Assembly: GCA_007922195.1 (NCBI GenBank)
Contig: ML682067.1
Span: 9,405,007 to 9,469,006 of the forward strand
Direction of reading: 5' to 3'
DNA: 64,000 nucleotides
Origin: Podocnemis expansa
Taxonomy: Eukaryota > Chordata > Testudines > Podocnemididae
This document shows positions 27,210 through 41,364 of the stretch, one piece after another; the stretch's first letter is position 1, and every line of letters begins with the position of its first letter. The notes beneath the pieces are model-generated. The model was given only the letters and a program-made list of their open reading frames with translations. It made no database searches and had not been told where the DNA came from. The position numbers and the translations under genes are program-made.

Positions 27210-30200
27210 AGGAATATTAAAGCTCAATGAACATAACAGAAATTTTGGTACACAGTGTAACTACCCAAATTAGATTGTGACCATGATATTAATGTTGACA
27301 TCCCTACCATCTTGAAAATCCCATGGTATGTTATGTTTACCTAAAGTACACAGAAAGGGTTTGTACACTAAACATACCTAGAATGTTTTATATAAATATT
27401 GAGTAAGTATCTACAACACGTCAGAATCTCAGTTTTATGTAAAATTTGAAAGATGCCATCTTCCACTCTACAGTGCCTCCAAACATCAGGCTGGGGACCC
27501 TGACACAGTAAGGAAAATTACCTCTCATTTGAACATCTTCAGTTATTGAAAAGAAAAAGACAGACCAGATTAGACCAAACTCAAACTTGATACTGCTGGT
27601 GAACAAAAAGGTTTCTCTTTAGAGGGGAGAAAGTTTCTCCTCTTAATCCTGATGCTATTGGCAATATTCACAGAAGTTTTAGGCAATGAAGTTTAACCTC
27701 TAGAATGATATTTCTACTGCAGTCCTCACTTTGAGCTCAAGGGATCCATTTTTAAGATGGAGCTTGAGACACTCAAGGAAGAGGAGTTCTGTCTTGTATT
27801 AAAGATGTGTGGAAAACCAGACTGCCTTTCATTTCTCATCAGTGTAGTATTTCCTTTTGTGTGTCTCTTTTTGAACAGTGATGAAGAGAGTAAAGATGTA
27901 AATTATACTAGTGATAACAAAAGGAAGAAGATCTTAAGAGTCATGCCATAGACTTTGCCTTTGTATCTCTCTAGCTTAGTGTTTCTATTTTTCAAACACC
28001 AAAGACATGATGTATCCTCAAATGAACAACTTCATCCTCAATTTGAAGGTCTTTGGAAAGGCCCAGAAAACTAAAACAATAGCAATGCAGGGTTACAGCT
28101 TTTGCCAGTGCTCTTGCCACAAGACCAAAATCATAAAATATTCTCACAGTGTCATGACATTAGTTGGACTGACCCTCCAACACTATGCTCTTGATCTCTA
28201 TACAATATTCAGGCTAAAAGTCCAAGATGAAGCATTCTCAGATTTAAAAATTGTATTTATCTAATGATCTTGGGTAATTTGAAATTATAGAAGAGTAGAC
28301 TTTCTGCCTCCAGAAGCGTTCTATTAATACGGTGGTGTCATAACTGCCAAACTGAAAACTAAGACACCCCTGAAAAACCACCTCTGTCCAGTATGTTTTC
28401 ATTAGTGGGGGCAGCACTGCCAAAACCATTGGCACCAGCGGCTTTTATTTTTTAAGTGCCAGGAAGCATTCCACTTCCTGAAGTACCACAGTTTAGAGAG
28501 ATGCCACAGTGCAATTCCTGGTTGCCACAGCAAAATGGCACCCAGCATTTTTCAAGCCCTGGCCTACAGGTAAATCACCATGGATTCTTACTCATGATGT
28601 GTGGAACATGAGGACTTGGCAATTTGTTCTGTCTGCAGAAGATGACACCAATGTCATCCCTGGCACAGATTTACTTAAAAATATTCAAACCTCTGCACTC
28701 GATACAATTGATCGGCTTTTTAAAAGTTAAAGCATGATATCAATAGATTGCAGGATCGAGACAGCCATAAATAATGGGCAATGTAATTACTGGATTACTG
28801 AAACCCTGTCATTTTGAAATCCAGCTACTTCACCAACTGGATCCATGTTCCTGGAACTGCTAAAAATCACAGAAGCCATTATACCATTGTCTCAGGAGTC
28901 AAAGATGAAGGAACAATTTCAATAGATAGATTTCTCTTTAAAACGTGTGTCTAATAAATCACCCAATGCAGGACAGAGGAGATTTAAAACATCCCAAGGA
29001 AAAATTAATGTTGTTTCTTGAGGTCATTTAAGTGAAGGACAATTGGCAGTATATCTGTCTGATGACCTCTTTAACAAAAGATGCTACTGTATAAACAGCT
29101 CATGTCACTACATGACATGGTATGGATGAAGCCAAAGATGAAAACCCTTAGAGCTCCCAGAATAAAGAGAATTGCACTACATTGTCAGAAAGAGATCTGT
29201 CTGATTCTAGAAACTCCAGAATGAGGATGGAATTCACCTTAGTTGGGACCTGAGCCATCCTTAAAGATGACGCTTCAGAACCAAGGAAACGTTGTTTTAG
29301 CAAGGTGGGCTAGTGACAGACAACTCTGGCTGTCAGATCTAGAGAAATACTCTTTATTCTCCAGAGGAGAAAAAAATCTGGTGCACCCTCTCAGAAGCTC
29401 AAGTGAGAGTGTCACAAAGACACTAAGAGTCAAGCATACATGTGGACATCCTGTAAGAGCTGAGACATCTGATGTCAGAATAGAGGTATTAGGCACTCAA
29501 ATTTCATAACTTCTTACTTTCATATCCAATGATTCATTTAGCTCTGACTTTTGGGTGAATCAATAAGCTTTTGGTGCTTGATAACTCTCACTCAAGGGAA
29601 AGATGTCAGTACCTCAATAACGACCAGCTCCACCTATGACAAGTTTCTGGCTCTAGGAATGCTTGGAACTGAGCAATTTGCAAGACCTGACCTGAGAATC
29701 GTGGGCTTTGTCTAGCTTAGGAAAAGAGACTCAGATTAAACTGGCATTAGCCATCACACTAGTACACACAATGCAAAACTTTACTCTTATTTACTGTCAT
29801 CGTAGGCAATATGATAGGAGAAGTGAATGATGACCATATTTATTTTAATATTTGCACTTGGCTGAACAACTAACAGACACACCAACATTTACAAAAGAGA
29901 ACCTGAGCAAGAAGAGAGCACAGATCGACTTAAGCACAGTTCTGCTAATTTTAAAAAAGTATAAACAATCCAAAAAAGAAAAGAACAAGTATGCAACTCT
30001 CCTGCTCTTGCCCACACAATACATTTGTTGTGAGAACAGTGGAATTAGGAAGTCTGAAAGTGCCTTTAGAGCGCCTCCTCATTTTTGTTACATACAGCAG
30101 CATAGCTAATACACTAAATAAATACATTCCTGCAGTGGGATCAACCAATTGATTAAAATAAGATTCTATTTTAAAAAAGGATTATTGCAATATATAGGCA

Positions 30201-30480
30201 TTTTTAGACACGGTACTAGTTTATGGCATGCTTTCAACAGTGTTTTACAGTAGTGTGGTACTATACACCAAGTAACATTTATAAATAGATCCTTGGAGCA
30301 CCTCCAAGTTTCTCATGAGTAAACCTTATTGCAGATATGCTGGTTCTACTTAACACCCAGTTAGGAGAGTTTATTAAAACCATCTGTCTTCATATACTAT
30401 AATTATTTAAGATGATGTAATTAGCAAACATATAAATTATAATTCGGTATAATTTCAAAATGTTTACATATCTAGACATG
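27210..30480. other. Unassigned part of intron 6
   Basis: AT-rich sequence with many short open frames on both strands, none with a recognised domain. Composition is a little less AT-biased between 28000 and 29500, which could be an old element. No TIR, TSD or homology was established by eye. Confidence 0.5.
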
Positions 30481-30526
30481 GCATTTGATGATGTTCATTA
30501 ACTACTGTAGAGACTGCCTTAGTTTC

Positions 30527-30540
30527 GGGGGGGGGGGGGG
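30527..30540. repeat. Homopolymer G14
   Basis: Fourteen consecutive G residues follow AGTTTC and precede AGGC. The run is a likely site of length polymorphism and of sequencing error. Confidence 0.95.
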
Positions 30541-30674
30541 AGGCAAAACCAGAAAAGTTAGTTCCTTCTTAATAAAAATTTCCAAGTATAATATTTGTGG
30601 GTATCTTACAGAAAAGGTAAAGACAAAGACTGTGAAGCACAGTTTTTTACTCTTAACCTTCATATATTTTAAAA

Positions 30675-30841
30675 CAGAGGTTTTCAGACTACGGATTGGG
30701 ACATAGTACTGGATTGTGACACCCTTGCTGCTGCTGTCATTGAAAAGCTGGAGTGCATTGCTCAAAGATGTAATTGTTGGGCTGTGGGCACAAATGAGTT
30801 TTTTCAACTGGGTCCCAAGGAAAAAAGTTTGAAAACCACTG
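30675..30841. mobile_element. hAT-type MITE
   Basis: The ends are CAGAGGTTTTCAGACTACGG and, inverted, CAGTGGTTTTCAAAC. Length is 167 bp. The flanking octamers TTTTAAAA and CCTTAACA match at 5 of 8, consistent with an old insertion. The interior is unique within this window. Confidence 0.75.
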
Positions 30842-31363
30842 CCTTAACATACTTCTAAATTCCAGTACTAAAAAACAAAAATGCTCATCATCTTCATTAT
30901 CAATACTATTCTTTTGCATAAATTCACCTATTTGTACTTCAACAATAATAAAAGCTTGATTGGCAGTACTGTTACCTAATTTGCCAAACAATTAAGTTTT
31001 GTAAAAACTAGTTTAGCATAACACAAGAACATAAAAAATCCCTCTGCAATATTTATAATACAAATATTGCAATGTTTTATTGATGTATTAAAAAAAGAAA
31101 TAATTTGAGTAGAAATCTGACTATGGATTGTAGTGGAACTAAATAGTCTATCGATTCCTCCCTTTCTCTCCCTATTTCTGTCACATGGAAATAAAAAGTG
31201 TAAATGAGCAAAAGACACAATATTTTTAAATTCCTTCTACTTTGATAATTTAAGTGATTTGAAACCTTAAGAAAATTTATGAAGTGTTATATTAACATGA
31301 TCACATCCTCTTAAGCAAACATAACAAAATATCAAATCTCTTTTGAATGTACTATATCACATG

Positions 31364-31662
31364 CAGGGCCAGTGCAACACTAGATAAACTGGCCTCAAGG
31401 GGCAAAACTGGGGAAGGGGGCAAAAAATAGAATTAAATATTCATGAAACTACATAACTAAACAAAGCAGGTTTCAGCAGTGGGAATGAAAGGTCAATGAG
31501 AACGTGCAATCAGCACTATAATAGTCCCTTTTTCAAAGTATAATAAATCTGGAATTACAAATGCAGAATTTTTATTCATAGTAATACCCAATTCTCATTT
31601 TCTAAAGTTAACAGGGGGGTGGCAAGTTGTGTAGGGTGCATAATACTCTTACACCAGCTCTG
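31364..31662. mobile_element. hAT-type MITE
   Basis: The left end CAGGGCCAGTGCAACACTAG is matched by the inverted right end CAGAGCTGGTGTAAGAGTAT. Length is 299 bp. Flanking octamers do not match well (4 of 8). The interior is AT-rich and holds no coding sequence. Confidence 0.65.
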
Positions 31663-32307
31663 ACTGCAGGCTGCCAAGCACCATACAAATACTTATCTAG
31701 GACACAGAAGAAATGTTTACACAAACTAGAAGTGCAGCCAGAAGTAATCTTGCTATTAATATAGCACAACATGCCCTCTAGTGGATAAAACAAAAATGTC
31801 CTGTGCAAACCTAGCTCCAGTAATGTAATCTCCTAATTGAAACAGAGATGTCCAAAGCATCCAGCACTCCTTAAATTTTCCCTAGGCTTCTGATGTTTCT
31901 AAATCACCAGGTAATCCATAATACTTCATTGCTTATTCCAGTGTTTAATAACTGGAATAACATTGTTTTCTCTTCACAAATCAGCTAGTCTTAAAACAAC
32001 AACAACAAAACCACTGTTATCTGAAGTCCAATGCACTCTTCCTTTTTCTTAATGATTTGCCCTAAGTTTTATCACAAATATCCTTGCTTTACTATCATAC
32101 TGTATTATCTTGAAAGCAATAAACTGGGAAGTAGTTCAAAGTCACGTTCTCGTACAACGTACGTAAAACCATTTTGATCCTTGAAGACCCAGGGGTATGA
32201 GTAGTTTGCCTCGTAACAACATGCTATATAAAAAGCACTACCAAAGTTAGCACAAACCAAGAATTCATAAAGACAATGATTTGTTAATGAGGCTCTATGA
32301 ACTCTAT

Positions 32308-32720
32308 CAGTGGTTCTCAACCTGTGGATTCTGACCCCAAAGTGGATTGTGAATTTGTTTTTATGGGACCACCAGGGCTAGTATTAAATTCACTGGAGGA
32401 CTAGAGCAGAAAACTGAAGCCTAAGACCTACTGCGAAGGGCTTTAGTTCCAGGCAGTTTGCTCAAGTTTTGAGTTCAGATCTGGCGGTTTCTTTGAGACT
32501 TTAAGGGGCGCAGAGTGACTGGTGAGCAACTGTGAAAAATCTGGCAAGCTAGTGGAGGGTAACAGAGGCCTAAATTAGACAAAGCCCTGAATATTGAAAA
32601 AGTCCCTATAAAATTGGGACATTTGGTCACCCTGCAAGGCCAAAGGCAGAAAGCTGAAGCTCAAGCCACACCGCTTGGGGATAGAGCCCTACATGGATGC
32701 AAAAATGTGGTCAGCATCCA
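32308..32720. mobile_element. hAT-type element, left end and part of interior
   Basis: It begins CAGTGGTTCTCAACCTGTGG, a typical hAT terminus, and continues at least to the younger element at 32719. The right end of the same family was not found; the similar terminus at 34544 is preceded by different subterminal sequence and its flank does not match. The portion around 32680-33820 (GAGCCCTACATGGATGCA and later GATGCAGATACCTGCAG) may be a further, older element rich in GATGCA/CATCTG words. Confidence 0.5.
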
Positions 32721-33208
32721 GGGCCGTAACTAGGGATATGGGCGCCCGGGGCAAGCAGCCCCAAAGGCGCCCACCCCACACAGGCCCTGATCCAGGGCTC
32801 ACCTGTCCCACCCCCCCCCCACCCCCCAGCTGCCAGAGTAGGGGTCCCTACCTTGCTGTGGCCAAAGCAGTGAATCTCTTCCCCCACTGAGGCTAGAGCT
32901 GGGCAGGGGATTCCCTTCCCCCGCTGTGGCAAGAGCCAGGAAGGCGGGGGAGGAGGGATCCCTTCCCCGCCAGCAGCTACAGCCAGGCGGGGTTGCCCTG
33001 GCCACTCTGAAACGAGCGGCAAGGAAAGCACCCTCCACTGCCCGGCTGCGTGTGGCTAGAGCCGGGCGAGGAGCACCTTCCCCAGCTCTGAGAGGAATGT
33101 GCCTTTGAAGCACATTCCTCCTCAGGGCCAGGAAGGGTCTGGCATGGCGCCCTCTTTAACTCACACCTGGGGCTTTGCCCCATTCGTCCCACTGTAGTTA
33201 TGGCCCTG
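32719..33208. mobile_element. hAT-type MITE with GC-rich tandem interior
   Basis: The ends are CAGGGCCGTAACTAGG and, inverted, CAGGGCCATAACTACAG. The flanks TCAGCATC (32711-32718) and CCAGCATC (33209-33216) match at 7 of 8. The 490-bp interior is strongly GC-rich and includes roughly 45-bp units built round TTCCCCC, GAGCTGGGCAGGGG and AGAGCCAGG. The small element at 46276-46414 belongs to the same terminal family. Open frames across it are repeat artefacts. Confidence 0.88.
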
Positions 33209-33229
33209 CCAGCATCCGATCCACATCTG

Positions 33230-33830
33230 CTCAGTGACAGCATCTATCCACACTGTGATCTGCATACCATGTTTTATCTGCATCTGTAACCACATCCGCA
33301 ACTGAACTTAGGCTCACATTCAGCATTTAAGCCTTTGACTGGCTCACACCCCACGTGTCCCACCCACTTCTTCATTTTCTTGTTTGAGGTTCACATGCTG
33401 TGATGTCAATCAGATTTCCTTGGCCACTGGTGTAATCTCTGATTGACAGCATGGCATGGAAACTGCAAACAAGAAAAGGAAGAAGTGGGAAGGGAAGTCA
33501 TTGGGAATGAGCCAATCAAAGGCCAGCATGCTGACTAACTGACAGTGAGCAGTAACTCTTCAAGCCTTGGCCTGCTGCGACTGAGACGCTGAATGGCTGG
33601 CATACCACAATCAGAGCTGAGCTAGGATTGGCTGGAGTGCTATCTCGTTTCCCTGTGCGCTGCTGACACAGATCATAGCAGCAGGTGCAGCAATGGATCG
33701 TACCCTGTGCAGATATAAATAAAATCTGCATCTGCAGGTCAATCTGCAGCAATGGGTCTGTAGTTATCTGCACCCACAGATGCAGATACCTGCAGATCTT
33801 CAGGAATCTACCTGGGGCTAAAGCCATAGC
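33230..33830. repeat. Repeat block rich in CATCTGCA/TGCAGAT words
   Basis: At 33230-33310 and 33700-33810 the words GATCTGCA, CATCTGCA and their complements are densely repeated (for example ACAGATGCAGATACCTGCAG). The two groups flank ordinary sequence and have complementary tendency, suggesting the ends of an inverted-repeat DNA element whose outer limits may be near 32680 and 33825. Boundaries are uncertain. Confidence 0.45.
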
Positions 33831-34018
33831 CTGAGCAACTTAGCTTTGTGGGGACTCACACAATTCCCCTGCTTGCCACGCCCCTAATATGAGCCCTGAG
33901 AGCAGGAACAGACTTAATGGAAAGAAAAACTTAATTGCCATTGCTGCTTCACTGCCTCCCAGAATGACAAAGCCGAGAAGTGAAAAACAGGCTCAAATAC
34001 CACACTGAAATGGAAATA

Positions 34019-34333
34019 CAGTAGAACCTATAAGTTATGAACACCGGAATTAGGAACTAACCAGTCAATCACATACCTCATTTGGAACTAAGTGCACAAT
34101 CAGGAACCAGCAGCAACCCTCACCCACACCCTGAGACAAAATATAGTATAGTACTGTTAAATGTAAGCTAGAAAGAGAGAGAGAGCAGCATTTCTTTTTT
34201 TTGGCATAGTAAAGTTTCAAAGTTGTATTAAGTTAACGTTAAGTTGTAATGTTCTGAAAGAAACACCATAACTTTTTGTTCAGAGTTATGAACAACACCC
34301 ATTCCTGAGCTGTTCATAACTGAGGGTTACTAT
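34019..34333. mobile_element. Tc1/mariner (Tigger-like) MITE, tentative
   Basis: The left end CAGTAGAACCTATAAGTTAT follows TA. The right end, TGTTCATAACTGAGGGTTAC then TATA, is roughly its inverted form. Words TTATGAACA and GTTCATAAC lie at opposite sides. TA dinucleotide flanks fit Tc1/mariner, and the termini resemble vertebrate Tigger elements. Length about 315 bp. Confidence 0.55.
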
Positions 34334-34459
34334 ACAATATTTATATTCCAATCAATTTTACAATTATATGTTAAAATGAGAAAGTAAGCAATTTTTAAGT
34401 AATAGTATGTTGTGATACTTTTGCATTTTTTGCATCTGATTTTATAACCAAGTAATTTG

Positions 34460-34544
34460 TAAGTGAGATGAAAGCAGGGGGTACATAAGACAAATCAGAC
34501 TCCTGGAAAGGGTACAAGTAATCAGGAAAGGTTGAGAACCACTG
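34460..34544. mobile_element. hAT-type element, right end
   Basis: The sequence ends GGTTGAGAACCACTG, a standard hAT terminus, preceded by GGGGGTACATAAGAC. Its left partner was not found. Subterminal sequence differs from that at 32308, so the two are treated as separate families despite nearly complementary tips. Confidence 0.5.
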
Positions 34545-34568
34545 CTTTAAGAGACTTTGACTTTTCTA

Positions 34569-34700
<132 letters not shown>

Positions 34701-34921
34701 TTAGTAAAAATTAACGGAACATTTTCCTTTAATTTTCTACTACTAAACAGTGCAAATAAAGATTCAACAATACTATAGACCACAAGGAAGTTTTCTTTTT
34801 TCTAAACGTAATTTTGCAGTACACTATAGTAAATCACTTTAATCTCTATTGCAACACACTCCGTTCACTGCTGTCACAGTACTATAGTTTAGGCATATGG
34901 AAATACTTGAATGGTCCAAAT

Positions 34922-35309
34922 CAGGAGTGTCAAACTCATTTGCTACAGTGGTCCAGCTTTGCCTTAGATGTATTTTAAGTGAGCAGTACATACCATAAAT
35001 CAAAATCCTACTGCACTCTTGCAGCATCATGGTGTGCTGTGTATGCGAAACTGTGCTCCATGATACCAGTCTCAATCTCTCTCATTCTGCTAGGGAGTGT
35101 GATCTCATGGAGCACAGTCTAGCATACCCAGCTCTCTGAGGTGTCATGAAACCTGACACTTTCAGAGCATTGCAGAATGCTGGGTATGTGAGACCACACT
35201 CTTTCTTTCTCTTAAGGAGACAGTGTAATCTGTGGAGTGTAGTCATGGGCTGGATGGAAGAGGCTCATGGGCTGCATTTGGCCCATGGGACGCATGCTTG
35301 ACACCCCTG
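34922..35309. mobile_element. hAT-type MITE
   Basis: The ends are CAGGAGTGTCAAACTCATT and, inverted, CAGGGGTGTCAAGCATG. The flanks GTCCAAAT and GTCTAAAC match at 6 of 8. Length is 388 bp. The right third includes GGCTGCATTTGGCCCATGGG, a phrase common next to this type of terminus in other vertebrates. Confidence 0.85.
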
Positions 35310-36369
35310 GTCTAAACTTTGTGTACCCTCACCTTATGCCTTAAAGAACCATGACATGCTTTTCTAGAATTTTTTTTGATAAAAGCATGAAGTGGTTTGT
35401 TAGATTTAAATATTACGTCAGCAACTACTATGTCAACTTGTACATGGTAAGGAGAAAAGATATTCTAGTTTAGCACAGTGTCTAAACAGATCTCCTCTTG
35501 AAAATTTCAAGATGTCAAAACAGTGGCTAGATGTGATTACCACTTAAAAAAAATCTTAGTATTTTTTAAGGAACTTTATGGTAATTTCTGGGTGCTGTGC
35601 AGGATGCAGCACCTAATATTATATCAAACTTTCTGGCCTATCATTCCTTGGAAGTAGTAAAGACTAGTTCACAGGATTCCTGGTGACATTACTGTTTTGG
35701 AGCTTGGAAGTCTGCAATTGATTAGTGTCAATATGAAATTATATAAAACAGCATTTGTTTCACAGTTCAGCTGAAAAAAAAAAAATAAAGCAGCATTTGA
35801 CATCGTAAGAATCCAAAACGAGGCTTCTAGGGCATTTGGCATGCAAGGTCTAATTAAAGTATTTTGAGGATGCAAACAAGTTATTTAATACAATCCTACT
35901 GGTAAGGTGGGAAGGAAGGTTTTGTAGTCCCATTGTGTTCTTTAGGTTACATAAGAGAACTAAAACTTAAATTGAAATATTAATGTTAAAAAACTGAGAC
36001 AGTACTCCTGAAAGAGGCTGCCCTAACACATGCAAAATAAAAGTTAGCTCAAACTTTTAAATTAAAACCAATCTTAAATTAACAAAATTTAGAAAAATAT
36101 TACTAGAAACATTTCGTCATAAAGAGTATCAACACAATTCACAGACTACAGTGATAGAAACTACAGAGATGCTTAAATATTATTCCAATTAATAAATAAT
36201 AGACAAATTCCTCAGCTACCACTTATTCTAATTGAAAATTGTTGTCACAAAATAAAAAATTAAAACACTCATACAGAAATTTAGAGTAGTGATAATTTCT
36301 CATGTTCAGTCACTAAATTTAACAAATGCACTATTACGCTGTGATAGTAAACAGATGCCACATTCAGGC

Positions 36370-36450
36370 TTGGAACCCCATTTTTCAAGGTGTTGTAAAA
36401 ACACATGAGAAAACTTGATCCCTGCCCCAATGGATTTAAAATCTAAAAAG
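36370..36450. repeat. Short ancient interspersed repeat fragment
   Basis: The phrase TTGATCCCTGCCCCAATGG, followed by AAAATCTAAAAAGACATGCA, parallels 38930-38960 (TTCTTGCTCCCAAAGAGCTT, then ACAATTTAAG). The two therefore look like copies of one old family. Class is unknown. Confidence 0.4.
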
Positions 36451-38231
36451 ACATGCACACTTAAACCAATTCTTAAGAAATACCAAAATATTCCCTCTCT
36501 GATTGTGAGAATATCAGATTACAGAATAGACTTGATACTCTGTATGGAGAAATAATTTGTCTCAAGTGATCAGAATTAAGAGAGCAGGAACCTAAATCAG
36601 TTTGGTAAGGGCCAGCAACAGTACTAGAAAGTAAACATTCCCTCATTATATGGGTAGGGAAATGGGACACATCTGTCTTTTGCACTGATGGCACCCTCAC
36701 TGGGGGATGTGTTAGAGAGCATATGAAGAGAAAACCCTCCGTCTAGTGGAAGAAGAGAACATACTAATTACAGATTTGACACTCTCTAATTCCAAAAGGA
36801 CTATTAATTTGTTATAATTAGTCATGGCCAAGAATTTTATCTCCAATACTCTTCTGTTGAGAAAGAGCGTAACAGAAAGAATGGCTAGTACAGATCACCT
36901 GTGAAACAACCATATGGAAGTACGGAATTGGCATACAAAAGTTAAACAATGAAGGACTAGCCATCAGTGTCCAGGAAAGTATGAAACAAAGGAACATTCA
37001 AAGCTTGCTGGAGCACTATTCCCATTTTTGTAAAAGCTACTTTGAAGAAGGAACTGTCCTAATTCTCAGAAGAGTGACAATTTAAATTCAGAATCTAACA
37101 ACAGACCTCTGGGAAGTACTAATTAAGGGACTAGAATTAACTTTAGCCTCTCTTTAAGCATTCCTTTCACCTGGCAGTTCTTGTGATTCACTGAGATGCA
37201 GACCATAACATTGGTCAGGTCAAACCCGAGGGACATTTTCACTTGTAGTTAAAGCAACATGCTATTAAGGAAAAACACAGTAAAAGGACAAACATGTAAC
37301 CCAAAAACCCTGAAAGAGATAATAAACCAGTACTCACATATTCCTGACAAGACAAACTTTTTACATACTACAAATCATTAAGGAAACAAAAAAAAAAGTT
37401 TATAATTTTTTTTGAATGAGTACATAATGTGTCTCACATACATTGCCTCCCCACAAGTAAAGGAAACAAGTCAAAAGGTAGTGATTTTGATGCATTATTT
37501 TGCATCAAAAGGACATAATGGAAGGAACAATAAACAATTTGACCAAATAGTCAAACGTTGGTCACTCTCCCCAGAAGGACTGATTTCATATTGAAATAGT
37601 TCCGTGAAATAGAACCATTTAAAATACTAAAAATAAAAGCATGTCAACTAAATATTTCATAAATTCAGACTGAGATCATTGTGATGATATTGAAATCTGA
37701 TTTCCAAATTTCACTATGGTGAGGAACTGAAATGAATCACTTTGTATCAGAATACAAACACAGTGAGTAAATTTCTGTGAGGTGTTTCTATTTTAAAGTG
37801 TAATTGACATTGAAATGTGTATCTTTTAAAAATCAGAAAGGACCTGAGCAGGAAAACAAACAAGTACACAAGTCTAGGCGTTAGAAGTTAAATGGAAATC
37901 TAATGCCAAAATCTATTATCGCTTCTCAAGTAATTTAAAAATATATGACTGAAAATCCAGCTCTTAAAATTTCGCTATATTAAACTGTTAAATGATACTC
38001 CCTAAAACATATATTAGCTGAATAAAAAGGTAATTTTAATATTAAAAGACTGACACAACATTAAAGTTATTATAAAAAACTAAATGTCAGATTAATTTCT
38101 CTTCAGTAAATGTTAAAATTTACTATAAATGAAGAATAGTGATTATTCAAAACTAAAAGGTAGAAAAATATATTTGCACCTTTCTTGCTTATCTCTTAAA
38201 GCTATATACAGTAAAAACAGAATTCAACTTA

Positions 38232-39625
<1,394 letters not shown>

Positions 39626-41334
39626 TTAACAAACAACAGCAACTGTAGAAATATAGAGGTTTGTGGAAAACAGTTAAAATGTGGTATAAAATGCAAACCC
39701 ATGAATCAGACTGACAAAAACTGACAAGAGGTAGGTAAATGAAATCATGCAGCATAGATTATACTGAATCCTTAAGACTGTTCAGTTATCTTTGAGGGTT
39801 GTAAGTTCTTCTCCAAGATCAGGTCCAGTATTATTCAAATTATTATACAGTTGGGAAACCTGACATGCACAGTTCTAATATTCACACTATATGAACTCTT
39901 CTATTATTACAAAGTTTATTAATACATGTAGCTCCATTACAAACATCCCAACTCAGTCAGGTACATAGAGGCCCGTTCTACAGTTTATCTGCACATTCAT
40001 ATAGTCACACCATCCCTGACAGAACAATTTGAAATCTTAGTCATCCCTTTTCCCCTTATTGCCATTGGCCATCATTCTGGCACCTCTCAAGGACCTCTCT
40101 TTCTCCTTCTATCCCAAGGCTGGGATGTAACTTTTATAATATGATATCCTGAATTTGTCCCTACTGAATATGCGTCAAACATAGTGGCATTTTCCCTTTT
40201 CCTTATTTGTATTTTTTCACCTTACTAATTGTTGGAGTGTTCTTTTCCTATAGGTTAGTTAGCATACTAATGATCTCAACTTACCGACACGTCACTTCAT
40301 TACCACGGCCCTCTTTTGGTTAGGTCATGTATTTGTGTCAAGAAATTCTTCCTAAACACTCTATTTTCAGATCCCTGGTACTTGGGATTTTCCTTTAGGC
40401 CATTTATTGGTTTAAAATTTATCAGTTAGGCCTCAAGTCTCATGCTAACTTGTGGAAACCAGTGTCTTACTGTATACAGCCCTGTAAGTTCCTTGTATTA
40501 CTGCTAAATATAATGAAAAGCAATACATATAATAAAGGCAAGCTAGCCTGATAGGCTACAGTCATGATTTAGATATGAAATGTGTTTATATTTGCCAGTA
40601 ATACCCCTTGGCTATGTATTGTAGCATAACTAACAACCTTTGTAATTAAGCCTATTTTCTCTCTCTCTGGTTTGTTGTTTTTTTTTTTTTTTTTTGGTTT
40701 GGTAGCTCAGTTTTTGCTTTTGTTATATAATGCTCTTTGTATGTGCTTTTGTGACTGGCATGTGGAAACACTTACAAATTACTTCAAGAACTATCATCAA
40801 AAATATTTTGTAGTTTACCAATGGAGGTATGAGAGAGAGAAGTATGGGCAATATATAGGCACAATCAACAGGTTAAAAGTAGTGATTCACAATAATAATA
40901 GGAATATAAAATATACTACATACGACATATGGATTTCTAGAGGCTAAATGACGCTATTGGAACTTTTTTGGAATCTCTCATGCAATAATGCTGAATATGA
41001 TATTTTATAAGGTGGCAGGCTGTGTCACAATGGGTTAGGAAAACAGAAAAAAGACATTATGGCTAGTTAGAGCAAAGTGATAGTAATGTAGGACTAAAGA
41101 TGAATTTATACCACAGAACTGCTTCCAACAAGAGTTTCTGTCTGGAATAATATATGTTATTCATTGATAAAAATGCTGTGTTCATTCATTCCCTTATTTT
41201 TTAACATCATAAGCAAAGTCTGATGCAACTCCATATTGTAATTAACCTCCATTCTGAATTTTGTACTGTTCAGTGTAAGTTTTGCTGAAACTTCATTTAG
41301 ATGTGTGAACTTAATTTGGCTGTGTGAATGAAGG

Positions 41335-41364
41335 GGTGTGTGTGTGTGTGTGCGCGCGCGCGCG
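41335..41364. repeat. (TG)n(CG)n alternating purine-pyrimidine tract
   Basis: About eight TG pairs run into six or seven GC/CG pairs and then a GTGAGTGTGTGAGTG tail. Alternating TG/CG of this length can adopt left-handed Z-DNA. CG repeats of this kind are unusual in methylated vertebrate DNA because CpG decays, which suggests a young or polymorphic tract. Confidence 0.9.

Noticed and set aside
32308..34544. A single 2.2-kb hAT element bounded by CAGTGGTTCTCAACC and its inverse
   Set aside because: The tips are complementary, but subterminal sequences differ and the flanking octamers AACTCTAT and CTTTAAGA match at only 1 of 8. Treated as ends of two different elements.
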